Assembly: GCA_945873625.1 (NCBI GenBank)
Contig: CAMCDS010000012.1
Coordinates: 1 to 61,388, forward strand
Direction: 5' to 3'
Origin: an uncultured Porphyromonadaceae bacterium
GTDB taxonomy: Bacteria > Bacteroidota > Bacteroidia > Bacteroidales > Muribaculaceae
Length of the DNA stretch: 61,388 nucleotides
Shown piece by piece: positions 54,315 through 61,388 of this stretch. The number at the start of each line of letters is the position of its first letter. The first letter of the stretch is position 1. The notes beneath the pieces were generated by a model. That model saw only the letters and a list, made by a program, of their open reading frames with translations. It was not told the DNA's origin and searched no databases. Position numbers and translations under genes: made by a program.

Positions 54315-56600
54315 TCAGTGTCTGGGCTCACGGGGTCCGCGAGGGCCGCGGTCGCCGCCTTCACGGCGCGGGCCACGGTCGCCATCGCGACGGGGACGGG
54401 GTCCGCGGTCGCCGCCTTCACGACGGGGACGTGCCTCACGCTCTACGTAGCCTTCGGGTTTCGGAGTGAGCACACGCATCGAGAGACGGTATTTGCCGGT
54501 CTTCTTGTCGATTTCGATGAGTTTCACGCGCACCTTGTCGCCCTCCTTGAGGCCGCTGGCGGCCATGTCGTCGAGGCGGTTCCACGAAATCTCGCTGATG
54601 TGGAGCAGGCCGTCGCGTCCGGGCATGAACTCCACGAAAGCTCCGAAGTCGAGGATGGAGCGCACGGTGCCTTCGTAGACCTCTCCCTCTTCGGGCTGGG
54701 CCACGATAGCCTTGATGCGGGCCAGTGCCTTGTCGATGCTCTCCTTGTCTTTCGAAGCGATCTCCACCTTGCCGATGCCGAGCTTCTCGTCTTCGTCGAT
54801 AGAGATAACGGTGCCGGTCTCTTCCTGAATGCCCTGAATCACCTTGCCCTGAGGACCGATTACGGCACCGATCATCTCTTTGGGAATCTCGATGGTTACG
54901 AGACGGGGAACGTGGGGCTTGTAGTCCTCGCGTGCCTCGGGGATGGTTTCCTTAATTATATTGAGGATGTGGAGACGGCCTTCCTTAGCCTGGTTGAGGG
55001 CTTTTTCAAGCACCTCGTAGCTGAGGCCGTCGCACTTGATGTCCATCTGGGTGGCTGTGATGCCTTCGGTGGTACCGGTAACCTTGAAGTCCATGTCGCC
55101 GAGGTGGTCCTCGTCGCCGAGGATGTCGGAGAGGATGGCGTATTTCACGTTGTCCTTATCCGAAATGAGACCCATGGCTACGCCGGCCACCGGACGCTTC
55201 ATCTGCACGCCTGCGTCGAGGAGGGCGAGAGTGCCACCGCAGACTGTGGCCATCGACGAGGAGCCGTTGCTCTCGAGGATGTCGCTGACGATGCGGCAGG
55301 TGTAGGGGAATCCGTCGGGGAACATGCGCTTGAGGGCGCGGTGCGCAAGGTTGCCGTGGCCGATCTCGCGGCGGCCTACGCCGCGCTGCGGACGGGCTTC
55401 GCCTGTGGAGAAGGGGGGGAAGTTGTAGTGGAGGAGGAAGCGCTCCTTGCTCTGGTTGAGCACGTCGTCGATGATCTTCTCGTCGAGCGTGGTGCCGAGC
55501 GTGGCCGTAACGAGAGCCTGGGTCTCGCCGCGGGTGAAGATTGCAGCTCCGTGAGGACCGGGGAGATAGTCCACCTCACACCAGATGGGGCGGATCTCGG
55601 TGGTCTTGCGGCCGTCGAGGCGGATTCCCTCGTCGAGCACGCAGCGGCGCATGGCCTCTTTCTCCACGTCGTGGTAATAGCGCTTCACCATGGCGATGCG
55701 CTGGTCTTCGGTATAGTTTTCGAGCTGCTCTTCGGTCATCTCGGGGAGCGACTCGATGTATTCGTCGCGTATAGCCTTGAAGGAATCGTTGCGCCACTGC
55801 TTGTCGGCGCTTCCGGCCTTGGCGATCTCGTAGGCCTTGGCATAGCACTTCTCGGCCACATCCTTGCGGAGGTCGTCGTCGTTCACCTCATGGCAGTATT
55901 CGCGCTTCGTCTCCTTGCCGGCCTCTTTCATGAGCTCCATCTGGGCGAGACACTGCTTCTTGATTTCAGCGTGGGCCACCTTGAGGGCTTCGAGGAGCTC
56001 GGCTTCCGACACCTCGTTCATCTCGCCTTCGACCATCATGATGTTGTCGTAGGTGGCACCTACCATCAGCTCAATGTCGGCGCGGTTCATCTGGTCGAAG
56101 GTGGGGTTGATCACCCATTCGCCGTCGACGCGTGCCACACGCACTTCGGAGATAGGACCGTTGAAGGGGATGTCGCTCACCATAAGTGCAGCCGAGGCGG
56201 CGATGCCTGCGAGAGCGTCGGGGGCGTCGTTTTCGTCGGCCGAATAGAGGGTAACGTTTACGAAAGTCTCAGCATGGTAATTGTCGGGGAAGAGAGGACG
56301 GAGCACTCGGTCCACGAGACGCGAGGTCAATATCTCGTAGTCGCTTGCGCGTCCCTCGCGTTTGAGGAAACCGCCGGGATAGCGACCGATTGAGGCGTAT
56401 TTCTCTTTGTATTCAACTGTCAGGGGCATGAAATCCACGCCGTCGTTGGCATCTTCAGCCGAGCAGACAGTGGCGAGCAACATCGTGTTGCCCATTCTTA
56501 CTTCTACCGCTCCATCGGCCTGCTTCGCGAGCTTGCCGGTCTCGATGGTTATCGTGCGGCCGTCGGGCAGTTCGATGGTTTTCTTGATTGGTTTTAACAT
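54315..56600 (-). CDS. pnp: Polyribonucleotide nucleotidyltransferase (PNPase)
   Basis: 761 residues; trimeric 3'-5' phosphorolytic exoribonuclease of RNA decay. Two RNase PH domains (first with [11 protein letters not shown], second with [28 protein letters not shown] and the phosphate-site [13 protein letters not shown]), then KH ([18 protein letters not shown]) and S1 ([20 protein letters not shown]) domains. The last ~45 residues are Arg/Gly/Asp-rich repeats ([16 protein letters not shown]). The start [14 protein letters not shown] is preceded by an open but non-conserved stretch. Confidence 0.98.
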   Translation of the reverse strand: MLKPIKKTIELPDGRTITIETGKLAKQADGAVEVRMGNTMLLATVCSAEDANDGVDFMPLTVEYKEKYASIGRYPGGFLKREGRASDYEILTSRLVDRVLRPLFPDNYHAETFVNVTLYSADENDAPDALAGIAASAALMVSDIPFNGPISEVRVARVDGEWVINPTFDQMNRADIELMVGATYDNIMMVEGEMNEVSEAELLEALKVAHAEIKKQCLAQMELMKEAGKETKREYCHEVNDDDLRKDVAEKCYAKAYEIAKAGSADKQWRNDSFKAIRDEYIESLPEMTEEQLENYTEDQRIAMVKRYYHDVEKEAMRRCVLDEGIRLDGRKTTEIRPIWCEVDYLPGPHGAAIFTRGETQALVTATLGTTLDEKIIDDVLNQSKERFLLHYNFPPFSTGEARPQRGVGRREIGHGNLAHRALKRMFPDGFPYTCRIVSDILESNGSSSMATVCGGTLALLDAGVQMKRPVAGVAMGLISDKDNVKYAILSDILGDEDHLGDMDFKVTGTTEGITATQMDIKCDGLSYEVLEKALNQAKEGRLHILNIIKETIPEAREDYKPHVPRLVTIEIPKEMIGAVIGPQGKVIQGIQEETGTVISIDEDEKLGIGKVEIASKDKESIDKALARIKAIVAQPEEGEVYEGTVRSILDFGAFVEFMPGRDGLLHISEISWNRLDDMAASGLKEGDKVRVKLIEIDKKTGKYRLSMRVLTPKPEGYVEREARPRREGGDRGPRPRRDGDRGPRREGGDRGPRGPREPRH

Positions 56601-56698
56601 AAAAAATCTTTCTTGTTTTTCTTCGAAAATCCGTCGTGCGCACCGGGGACTTTGAGTCGCTCTTCCCGATGCAATCGTTTCTTCGCGTAAAATATCAT

Positions 56699-56707
56699 GC
56701 AAAGTTA
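56699..56707 (-). promoter_or_regulatory. Promoter -7 box of pnp
   Basis: Minus strand TAACTTTGC, about 100 bases upstream of the pnp start; no good TTTG at the expected distance. Confidence 0.65.
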
Positions 56708-57069
56708 CGAATTTTATTCCATTCCGCCGCATTTTCCTCCTTAATAAATAATAAATAGATTTGACGGAAACGCCGCCATACCGCTTCGATGCCGTCCATC
56801 CCCTCCGGTGGCCCGCACCGACATTCATATCCCTCCGGCAATTCCGGATTCTCTGATTATCTCTCGCCTGAACAAAATCATTCACACCGAAGACACTGAC
56901 AATCAGCGTATTAATCTTTAAAAAGAATAAAAATTACTTAATCCACTGATTCTCAGCATGTTATAAGACCGAAAACAAAGTGAAGAAAATTTTAATTTTT
57001 CCGCCTTTGCAACCAATTGTATTTCAGACGATTGTGAAAGCGACTGACGAAAATTTTTTCGACCGAAAA

Positions 57070-57103
57070 TTTGGCGCGACTGCCCGGGACTTTGTAACTT
57101 TGC
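57070..57103 (+). promoter_or_regulatory. Orphan promoter
   Basis: TTTG (57070-57073), 21-base spacer, TAACTTTGC (57095-57103). It fits the consensus as well as the promoters of housekeeping genes here, but the next gene has its own -7 box 430 bases later. Confidence 0.7.
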
Positions 57104-57533
57104 ACCGCCGTTTGGCTCTACGCCAGAGAGGCGACAAGACCGACAACATCTCTACAGGCACACACGCAGGCACAGGCCGGCGCAGAGACCGCGGCTGATG
57201 AAAAAGTGAAGTAGAAAGTGGACAAGGCCGGGCTGAAGCATAAAATCTCATCTCTCCGAGCCCTCCATAGCACGGCAGCTTGATTGACTGCATAGCCCGC
57301 CTGTCCATTTTTTGAGTCCTCCGCACCGCGCAATAAGAAATAGTTTAAATTTATTTTCGAGGAAGTTTGAGAGTTGTTTTTGTGGTGATTCCGCGAGTTG
57401 AGAAAGGAGAAACCTATCGGTTTCGACTGCCGAAACTTGGAGGAAGCAGCCCAAAAGAACCTCAAAATTCCTGAAAGAATCTCTATGATATTTTTTTCGC
57501 AATAAATTTAAACAGTTTCTAAAACTTTTTTGC

Positions 57534-57542
57534 TAATTTTGC
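57534..57542 (+). promoter_or_regulatory. Promoter -7 box of the DUF4369 lipoprotein gene
   Basis: TAATTTTGC, 21 bases before the ATG, so the leader is very short. Confidence 0.65.
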
Positions 57543-57563
57543 ATCTCAATCTGATTAAAAGAG

Positions 57564-58664
57564 ATGAAACTGAACTTTCCCCCACGCATATCATCGAGAC
57601 TGACGCTCATGGTGTCGGCTATGGTCGTAGCCATAGTGTTCGCGTCGTGCCGCGAACGCGAGTTTAAAGTGAAAGGCGAGATCGAGGGCGCACCCGAGAC
57701 GTCGGTGGTAATCGAGAAATCCGACTATCGCGGAGCCTGGCAGGCTCTCGACTCGACGCGCACGTCGCCGAGCGGCAAGTTTTCAATTTCGATGGCCGCG
57801 CCGGGAGCGCCGGAGGTGTACCGCCTTAAGATAGGCTCAGCCTACGTCTACCTCCCGATCGACTCTACGGAGACAATCACCGTAGGGGGCAGGATGCCCG
57901 GACTCGCGCTCAACTATACACTCGAAGGCTCGGAGCAGGCCGTGAAGATGGCCGAGTTCGACCATCAGCTCAGCGCCGAGGCCGCTTCCGGCAAGAGCCT
58001 CGACGACTTCAAGAAGCGTGTGTTTCAGACATATATCCGCGACAGCCGCGGCTCTCTGCTCAGCTTCTACGTGCTTACAAAGACCGTCGGCGACCGTCTG
58101 CTTTTCGACCCCGCCAATCAGGACGACCTCAGATACTATGCCGCCGTGGCTACGGCATTCAAGGAGTTTAACCCGACAGACCCGAGGGTGAAATACCTTG
58201 AAGAGACCACAATACGCGCACTGCGCGAGCGCAACACGCGCAAGGGACGCGCCAACGTGGTCGAGGCGCAGGAGCTGAAAGCCATCGACATCTCGCTGCC
58301 CGGCACCGACGGCAAGGAGCGCACACTCTCGTCGCTGCTCGGCAACGGCAAGCGCACGCTCCTCGTGTTCTCGATGCTCTCGCATCCCGACGCGCCGCTC
58401 GTGAACCGCGAAATAGCAAAGCATTATGCCGGAGGCGCCATCAACGTCTATCAGGTGAGCATCGGCGACGACCGCTACGCATGGCGCGACGCGGCCGCCA
58501 ACCTGCCGTGGACCAACGTGTTCGACACCGAAGGCGAACGCTCGTCGACAGCGCTGAAATACAACGTCAGCCGTCTCCCGGCCTTCTTTCTCTATAACGC
58601 GGCAGGCGAGCTGATCGACCGTGCCGACGACCTCGACGCGCTCGACCGCATGATGAAGAAATAA
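57564..58664 (+). CDS. DUF4369/thioredoxin-like lipoprotein lacking the CxxC motif
   Basis: 366 residues. A lipobox places the acylated Cys at residue 29 (VVAIVFASC), so it is exported and lipid-anchored. An N-terminal DUF4369 beta domain (VKGEIEGAPETSVVIEKSDY) is followed by a helical linker and a thioredoxin/AhpC-like fold from ~240 (LKAIDISLPGTDGKERTLSS). Where related proteins have WCxxC after the first strand, it has LVFSMLSHPDAPLVNRE, with no cysteine, so it is probably not a redox enzyme. Ends at a perfect terminator. Confidence 0.85.
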   Translation: MKLNFPPRISSRLTLMVSAMVVAIVFASCREREFKVKGEIEGAPETSVVIEKSDYRGAWQALDSTRTSPSGKFSISMAAPGAPEVYRLKIGSAYVYLPIDSTETITVGGRMPGLALNYTLEGSEQAVKMAEFDHQLSAEAASGKSLDDFKKRVFQTYIRDSRGSLLSFYVLTKTVGDRLLFDPANQDDLRYYAAVATAFKEFNPTDPRVKYLEETTIRALRERNTRKGRANVVEAQELKAIDISLPGTDGKERTLSSLLGNGKRTLLVFSMLSHPDAPLVNREIAKHYAGGAINVYQVSIGDDRYAWRDAAANLPWTNVFDTEGERSSTALKYNVSRLPAFFLYNAAGELIDRADDLDALDRMMKK

Positions 58665-58698
58665 GTCTGCGTTTTCCCGAATCGGACATCTATCGCCG

Positions 58699-58735
58699 TC
58701 GCGCTTCCTCCGCCGGAAGCGCGATGCTTTTTCTT
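58699..58735 (+). terminator. Terminator after the DUF4369 lipoprotein gene
   Basis: TCGCGCTTCC (58699-58708) pairs perfectly with GGAAGCGCGA (58715-58724), followed by TGCTTTTTC. Confidence 0.9.
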
Positions 58736-58967
58736 TTATTTTTATGACATAGATTCAAACTTTTTAACTTCTCGCCTTGTTAAAGATTCGTAGTCGTTAT
58801 TGAATCTTAAAATCGACACCGCAGGGCGATTTTGATTTAACGGCAATCAACAACTCTGACTCGACCTCCATTCGACTGAGACACTGACGCCGCGGCCGCG
58901 AACGAGACCTGAGCCATCAACGAAAACCCACTGACTATTCACACAAAAAACTAAACTTATCCATACT
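58736..58967 (+). promoter_or_regulatory. Upstream region of the acid phosphatase gene
   Basis: 232 bases, AT-rich near 58,740-58,840. No clear -33/-7 pair was found, so the promoter of the phosphatase-porin unit remains unassigned. Confidence 0.35.
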
Positions 58968-59777
58968 ATGAAAGCATTAAGAATCACGGCCATGCTTCTC
59001 GGCGCCATGCTCGCCACATCGGCTATGGCCCAGACCGCTCCCGCCACACAGAAGAAAGTGAAAGACCACCGCACGCAGCCCGAAGTATTCTTCCTGCAGG
59101 AAGGCGACGTGGCCAACAGCCTTGAGTTGCTTCCGCCCCCGCCCGACATGGCTTCCGTGCAGTTTCTATATGACAAGGCCCGCTACGACTGGGGCAAGGC
59201 CCAGCGCAAGACCGAGCGAGGCGAACAGGCCTTTCAGGACGCCCGCGTAGGCGGCGACGGCGTGCCTCGTGCATTCTCCGAGGCCTTCGGCATCGACATC
59301 ACGGCCGACGGCACTCCCGAAATCTACAAGCTCGTGGTAGGGATGCGCGAAGACGCCGGCGACCTCGCCACCCGCGACGCCAAGAACTATTACAACCGCG
59401 TGCGCCCCTTCGCCTTCTTCGAGGAGATGACCTGCAACCCCGAGCAGCAGGAAGAGCTCTCGACCAACGGCTCCTACCCGTCGGGACACACCTCGATAGG
59501 ATGGGCCACCGCACTGGTGCTCTCTGAAATCAATCCCGACCGCATCGACGAGATTCTCGACCGCGGATTCCAGATGGGCGAATCGAGAGTCATCTGCGGC
59601 TACCACTTCCAGAGCGACGTCGACGCCGGCCGCGTAGTGGCTGCCGGAGCCGTGGCCCGACTCCACGCCGACGAGGGCTTCAACAAGCAGCTCGACAAAG
59701 CGAAGAAGGAGTTTGCCCGACTCCAGAAAGAAGGAAAAGTGAAACCCGGAAAGAAAAACCACGCGATCCATAACTGA
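58968..59777 (+). CDS. Class A non-specific acid phosphatase (PAP2 family)
   Basis: 269 residues with a signal peptide (MLLGAMLATSAMAQ). The three phosphatase motifs are present: KNYYNRVRP (KxxxxxxRP), YPSGHTS (PSGH) and SRVICGYHFQSD (SRxxxxxHxxxD). Periplasmic release of phosphate from organic esters is expected. The porin gene 77 bases downstream is of the phosphate-selective OprO/P family, so the pair may serve phosphate acquisition together. No Pho-box-like sequence was recognised. Confidence 0.93.
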   Translation: MKALRITAMLLGAMLATSAMAQTAPATQKKVKDHRTQPEVFFLQEGDVANSLELLPPPPDMASVQFLYDKARYDWGKAQRKTERGEQAFQDARVGGDGVPRAFSEAFGIDITADGTPEIYKLVVGMREDAGDLATRDAKNYYNRVRPFAFFEEMTCNPEQQEELSTNGSYPSGHTSIGWATALVLSEINPDRIDEILDRGFQMGESRVICGYHFQSDVDAGRVVAAGAVARLHADEGFNKQLDKAKKEFARLQKEGKVKPGKKNHAIHN

Positions 59778-59854
59778 ATCACGATAACCCCTCCTCTCTC
59801 CTCATCCCTCTCCTTCGGAAAACCTTATTGCCGACTTTAACCAAGATTACCACT

Positions 59855-61012
59855 ATGAAGAAGACTATACTCCTTGCGTCGGCAGCCCTTATCTGCGGCG
59901 CGAACATCGCGATGGCCCAGGACGACGAGCCCAAACTCAAGATCAACCCTACAGGACGCATCCTGCTCGACGGAGCGCTCTACGCCTCGCCTCAGAAATA
60001 CGACTTCAAAGACGGTTTCGCCATCCCCGACGCCCGCCTCGGAGCCAAAGTGCAATACGGCAAATGGAAGGCCAAGATCGACGTGGGCTTCGCCTACAAT
60101 AAAGTTGGCCTCAAAGACCTCTATTTCGAATACGACTTCAACGAGCACAATCTGCTGCGCGCCGGCTCGTTCATCCATCAATACGGCCTGCAGAGCGCCA
60201 CAAGCTCGTCGATGAAGCCCACCATGGAGGAGCCCGTCAGCAACGCCGTCTTCAACGACTCGCGCCAGATCGGCCTCATGTATGTCTACAACGGCGACAA
60301 ATTCTTCGGCACCGCGTCGGTTCACGTAGAGCCCAAGGCCACCACCGTGGTGCTTCGCCCCGACCAGTTCACCCAGGAGGGCTGGGGATTCCGCTCGCGC
60401 CTCGTGGCCCGTCCGCTCCATGAGGAGGGCAAGGTGGTGCAGGTAGGCTTCTCGGGAGGCTTCGCCACGCCGCAGAACGTCAACGACCCCAACACGCCCC
60501 ACAACTCCTTCCGGTTCAAGAGCAACTTCCCGACCCGCGTAGCGCAGGTTACGGCCATCGACGCCACCGTGGACCACGCCATGAACCTCTGGAAGTTCAC
60601 CCCGGAGCTGCTGCTCAACTACGGCCCCGTGGCGCTTGAAAGCCAGTACTTCTTCCAGCGCGTGAACCGCCGCGACAATATGCGCCACTACACGGCCCAG
60701 GGTGCCTACGTTACCCTCCGCGGCCTCATCCTCGGCGGCGACTACGCCTACTCGATGCCCGACGCCGGACTCGCCACGCCGCGCAAAGGCGCTCTGGAAT
60801 GTGTGCTCAACTACAACTATACCACGCTGACCAATGCCAATGCGGGAATCTACGGCGGACGCCTCAACGACCTCAGCTGCACATTCAACTACTACATCAA
60901 CAAATACATGATAGCGCGCCTGCACTACAGCTACACCCACACCTGGGGACGCGCCGGAGCTCCCTCAATGACGCTCAACGGCTTCATGGCCCGACTGCAG
61001 ATTATCTTCTGA
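59855..61012 (+). CDS. Phosphate-selective porin O/P family protein
   Basis: 385 residues with a signal peptide (MKKTILLASAALICGANIAM, cleavage after MAQ). A long beta-barrel pattern follows: GRILLDGALYAS, RLGAKVQYGKWKAKIDVGFA, KDLYFEYDF, and strands up to the terminal Phe (GFMARLQIIF), the usual barrel end. The OprO/P family includes anion-specific trimers, but in Bacteroidota specificity is rarely tested. The ATG at 59,855 is preferred over one nine codons upstream because it starts the signal peptide. Confidence 0.88.
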   Translation: MKKTILLASAALICGANIAMAQDDEPKLKINPTGRILLDGALYASPQKYDFKDGFAIPDARLGAKVQYGKWKAKIDVGFAYNKVGLKDLYFEYDFNEHNLLRAGSFIHQYGLQSATSSSMKPTMEEPVSNAVFNDSRQIGLMYVYNGDKFFGTASVHVEPKATTVVLRPDQFTQEGWGFRSRLVARPLHEEGKVVQVGFSGGFATPQNVNDPNTPHNSFRFKSNFPTRVAQVTAIDATVDHAMNLWKFTPELLLNYGPVALESQYFFQRVNRRDNMRHYTAQGAYVTLRGLILGGDYAYSMPDAGLATPRKGALECVLNYNYTTLTNANAGIYGGRLNDLSCTFNYYINKYMIARLHYSYTHTWGRAGAPSMTLNGFMARLQIIF

Positions 61013-61039
61013 CCATCCCGACGACACTTATATAACAAT

Positions 61040-61085
61040 ACGTCTCCCCGAAGCATCGACGGATGCATCGGGGAGACGTCTGTTC
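61040..61085. terminator. Bidirectional terminator between the porin and Crp/Fnr genes
   Basis: ACGTCTCCCCGA (61040-61051) pairs perfectly with TCGGGGAGACGT (61068-61079), with an inner GCATC/GATGC stem. CTGTTC follows on the plus strand and ATTGTTATA on the minus strand; it can serve both convergent genes. Confidence 0.8.
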
Positions 61086-61116
61086 AGTCAGTAAGGGGTA
61101 ACGGAGGGTAACGCTG

Positions 61117-61388
61117 TCAGCGCCCTACGTATTTGCGACGCACCTTTGAGAGCGTCTGCGGCGTCATGCCCAGATACTGGGCGATGAGCTTCAGGGGCAC
61201 CACGTTGGTGAGCTCCGCGGGGGTAATGGTGGGGAGCTTGTCGGCCGAGAAATCCATGAAGCTGGCAAGCCTCTCCTCGGGCGACGACATCGACATCTTG
61301 CGATACAGCACCTCGAAGCTATACATCTGCTCGATGAGCACGATGCACAGCCAATGGGTGAGGTCGGGATACTTCTCCTCGAGCCATC
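61117..61388 (-). CDS. Crp/Fnr-family transcriptional regulator, 5'-truncated by window edge
   Basis: The C-terminal ~90 residues are present: WLEEKYPDLTHWLC, a dimerisation helix region, the SPEERLASFM stretch, and a winged HTH ending VPLKLIAQYLGMTPQTLSKV then RRKYVGR. The frame stays open to the right edge, so the cyclic-nucleotide-binding-like sensor domain lies outside. The recognition helix (TPQTLSKVRRKY) is of the general Bacteroidota Crp/Fnr type without diagnostic iron-sulfur cysteines in the visible part. Confidence 0.9.
   Translation of the reverse strand, partial: WLEEKYPDLTHWLCIVLIEQMYSFEVLYRKMSMSSPEERLASFMDFSADKLPTITPAELTNVVPLKLIAQYLGMTPQTLSKVRRKYVGR

Larger units (their letters stand above)
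56601..57563. other. Divergent 963-base region pnp / thioredoxin-like lipoprotein gene
   Basis: Contains the pnp -7 box (56,699-56,707), then AT-rich sequence without similarity to any gene. A full plus-strand promoter lies at 57,070-57,103 with no gene for 450 bases behind it, and the -7 box of the next gene at 57,534. Short frames between 57,110 and 57,500 have no start with conserved context. Confidence 0.6.

Overview
The window is a continuous piece of a Bacteroidota chromosome, most likely order Bacteroidales and plausibly Muribaculaceae. This rests on many promoters of the Bacteroidota type (TTTG or TTG, 19-21 bases, TAnnTTTGC) in place of -35/-10 boxes, an almost complete lack of Shine-Dalgarno sequences, and lineage-typical genes: gldE, a variant GlmU, bifunctional FtcD, DUF4421, a DUF4369 lipoprotein, and C-terminal sorting-domain (type IX secretion) proteins. 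The DNA is GC-rich in genes and sharply AT-rich at promoters.

Bases 1-23,400 hold the 3' part of typA (plus strand) and then, all on the minus strand, the str-S10-spc-alpha ribosomal super-operon. Read in transcription order from a promoter near 23,340: rpsL, rpsG, fusA, rpsJ, rplC, rplD, rplW, rplB, rpsS, rplV, rpsC, rplP, rpmC, rpsQ, rplN, rplX, rplE, rpsN, an inserted PLP-dependent aldolase/lyase gene, rpsH, rplF, rplR, rpsE, rpmD, rplO, secY, map, infA, rpmJ, rpsM, rpsK, rpsD, rpoA, rplQ and a strong terminator. tuf is absent between fusA and rpsJ. The operon is split between rpsN and rpsH by about 1.9 kb: a 400-base island packed with inverted repeats, the aldolase gene, and a new promoter in front of rpsH.

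Bases 23,400-44,340 are housekeeping genes in short operons: a DMT-family permease and alternative GlmU, FtcD, an internally deleted aspartate:alanine-type antiporter followed by an outer-membrane barrel gene, aminopeptidase P, gamma-carbonic anhydrase, ArgRS, a Bax-inhibitor-1-like membrane protein, a tiny sorting-domain protein, S21, XerC, HPF, a sugar ketoisomerase/aminotransferase pair with MltG, DUF2007, DUF4421, a 33-residue membrane microprotein, a phosphopantetheinyl transferase and GldE.

Bases 44,340-61,388 carry an AddA/RecB-like helicase-nuclease with a SUI1 protein, HU, a rhomboid pair with an EEP-family hydrolase and an M3 peptidase in one tight operon, PNPase, a thioredoxin-fold lipoprotein without catalytic cysteines, a class A acid phosphatase, an OprO/P-type porin, and the 3' end of a Crp/Fnr regulator.

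No CRISPR array, rRNA, tRNA or complete transposon was seen. The most interesting items are traces of genome rearrangement: the split ribosomal operon with its palindromic island, the internally deleted antiporter, a sorting-domain gene reduced to its 3' end plus terminator, a four-helix-bundle gene reduced to its 3' end beside CCTATTA-type repeats, a dispersed palindrome whose arms covary, and two candidate small RNAs. I did not identify a clearly new defence, secretion or biosynthetic system.
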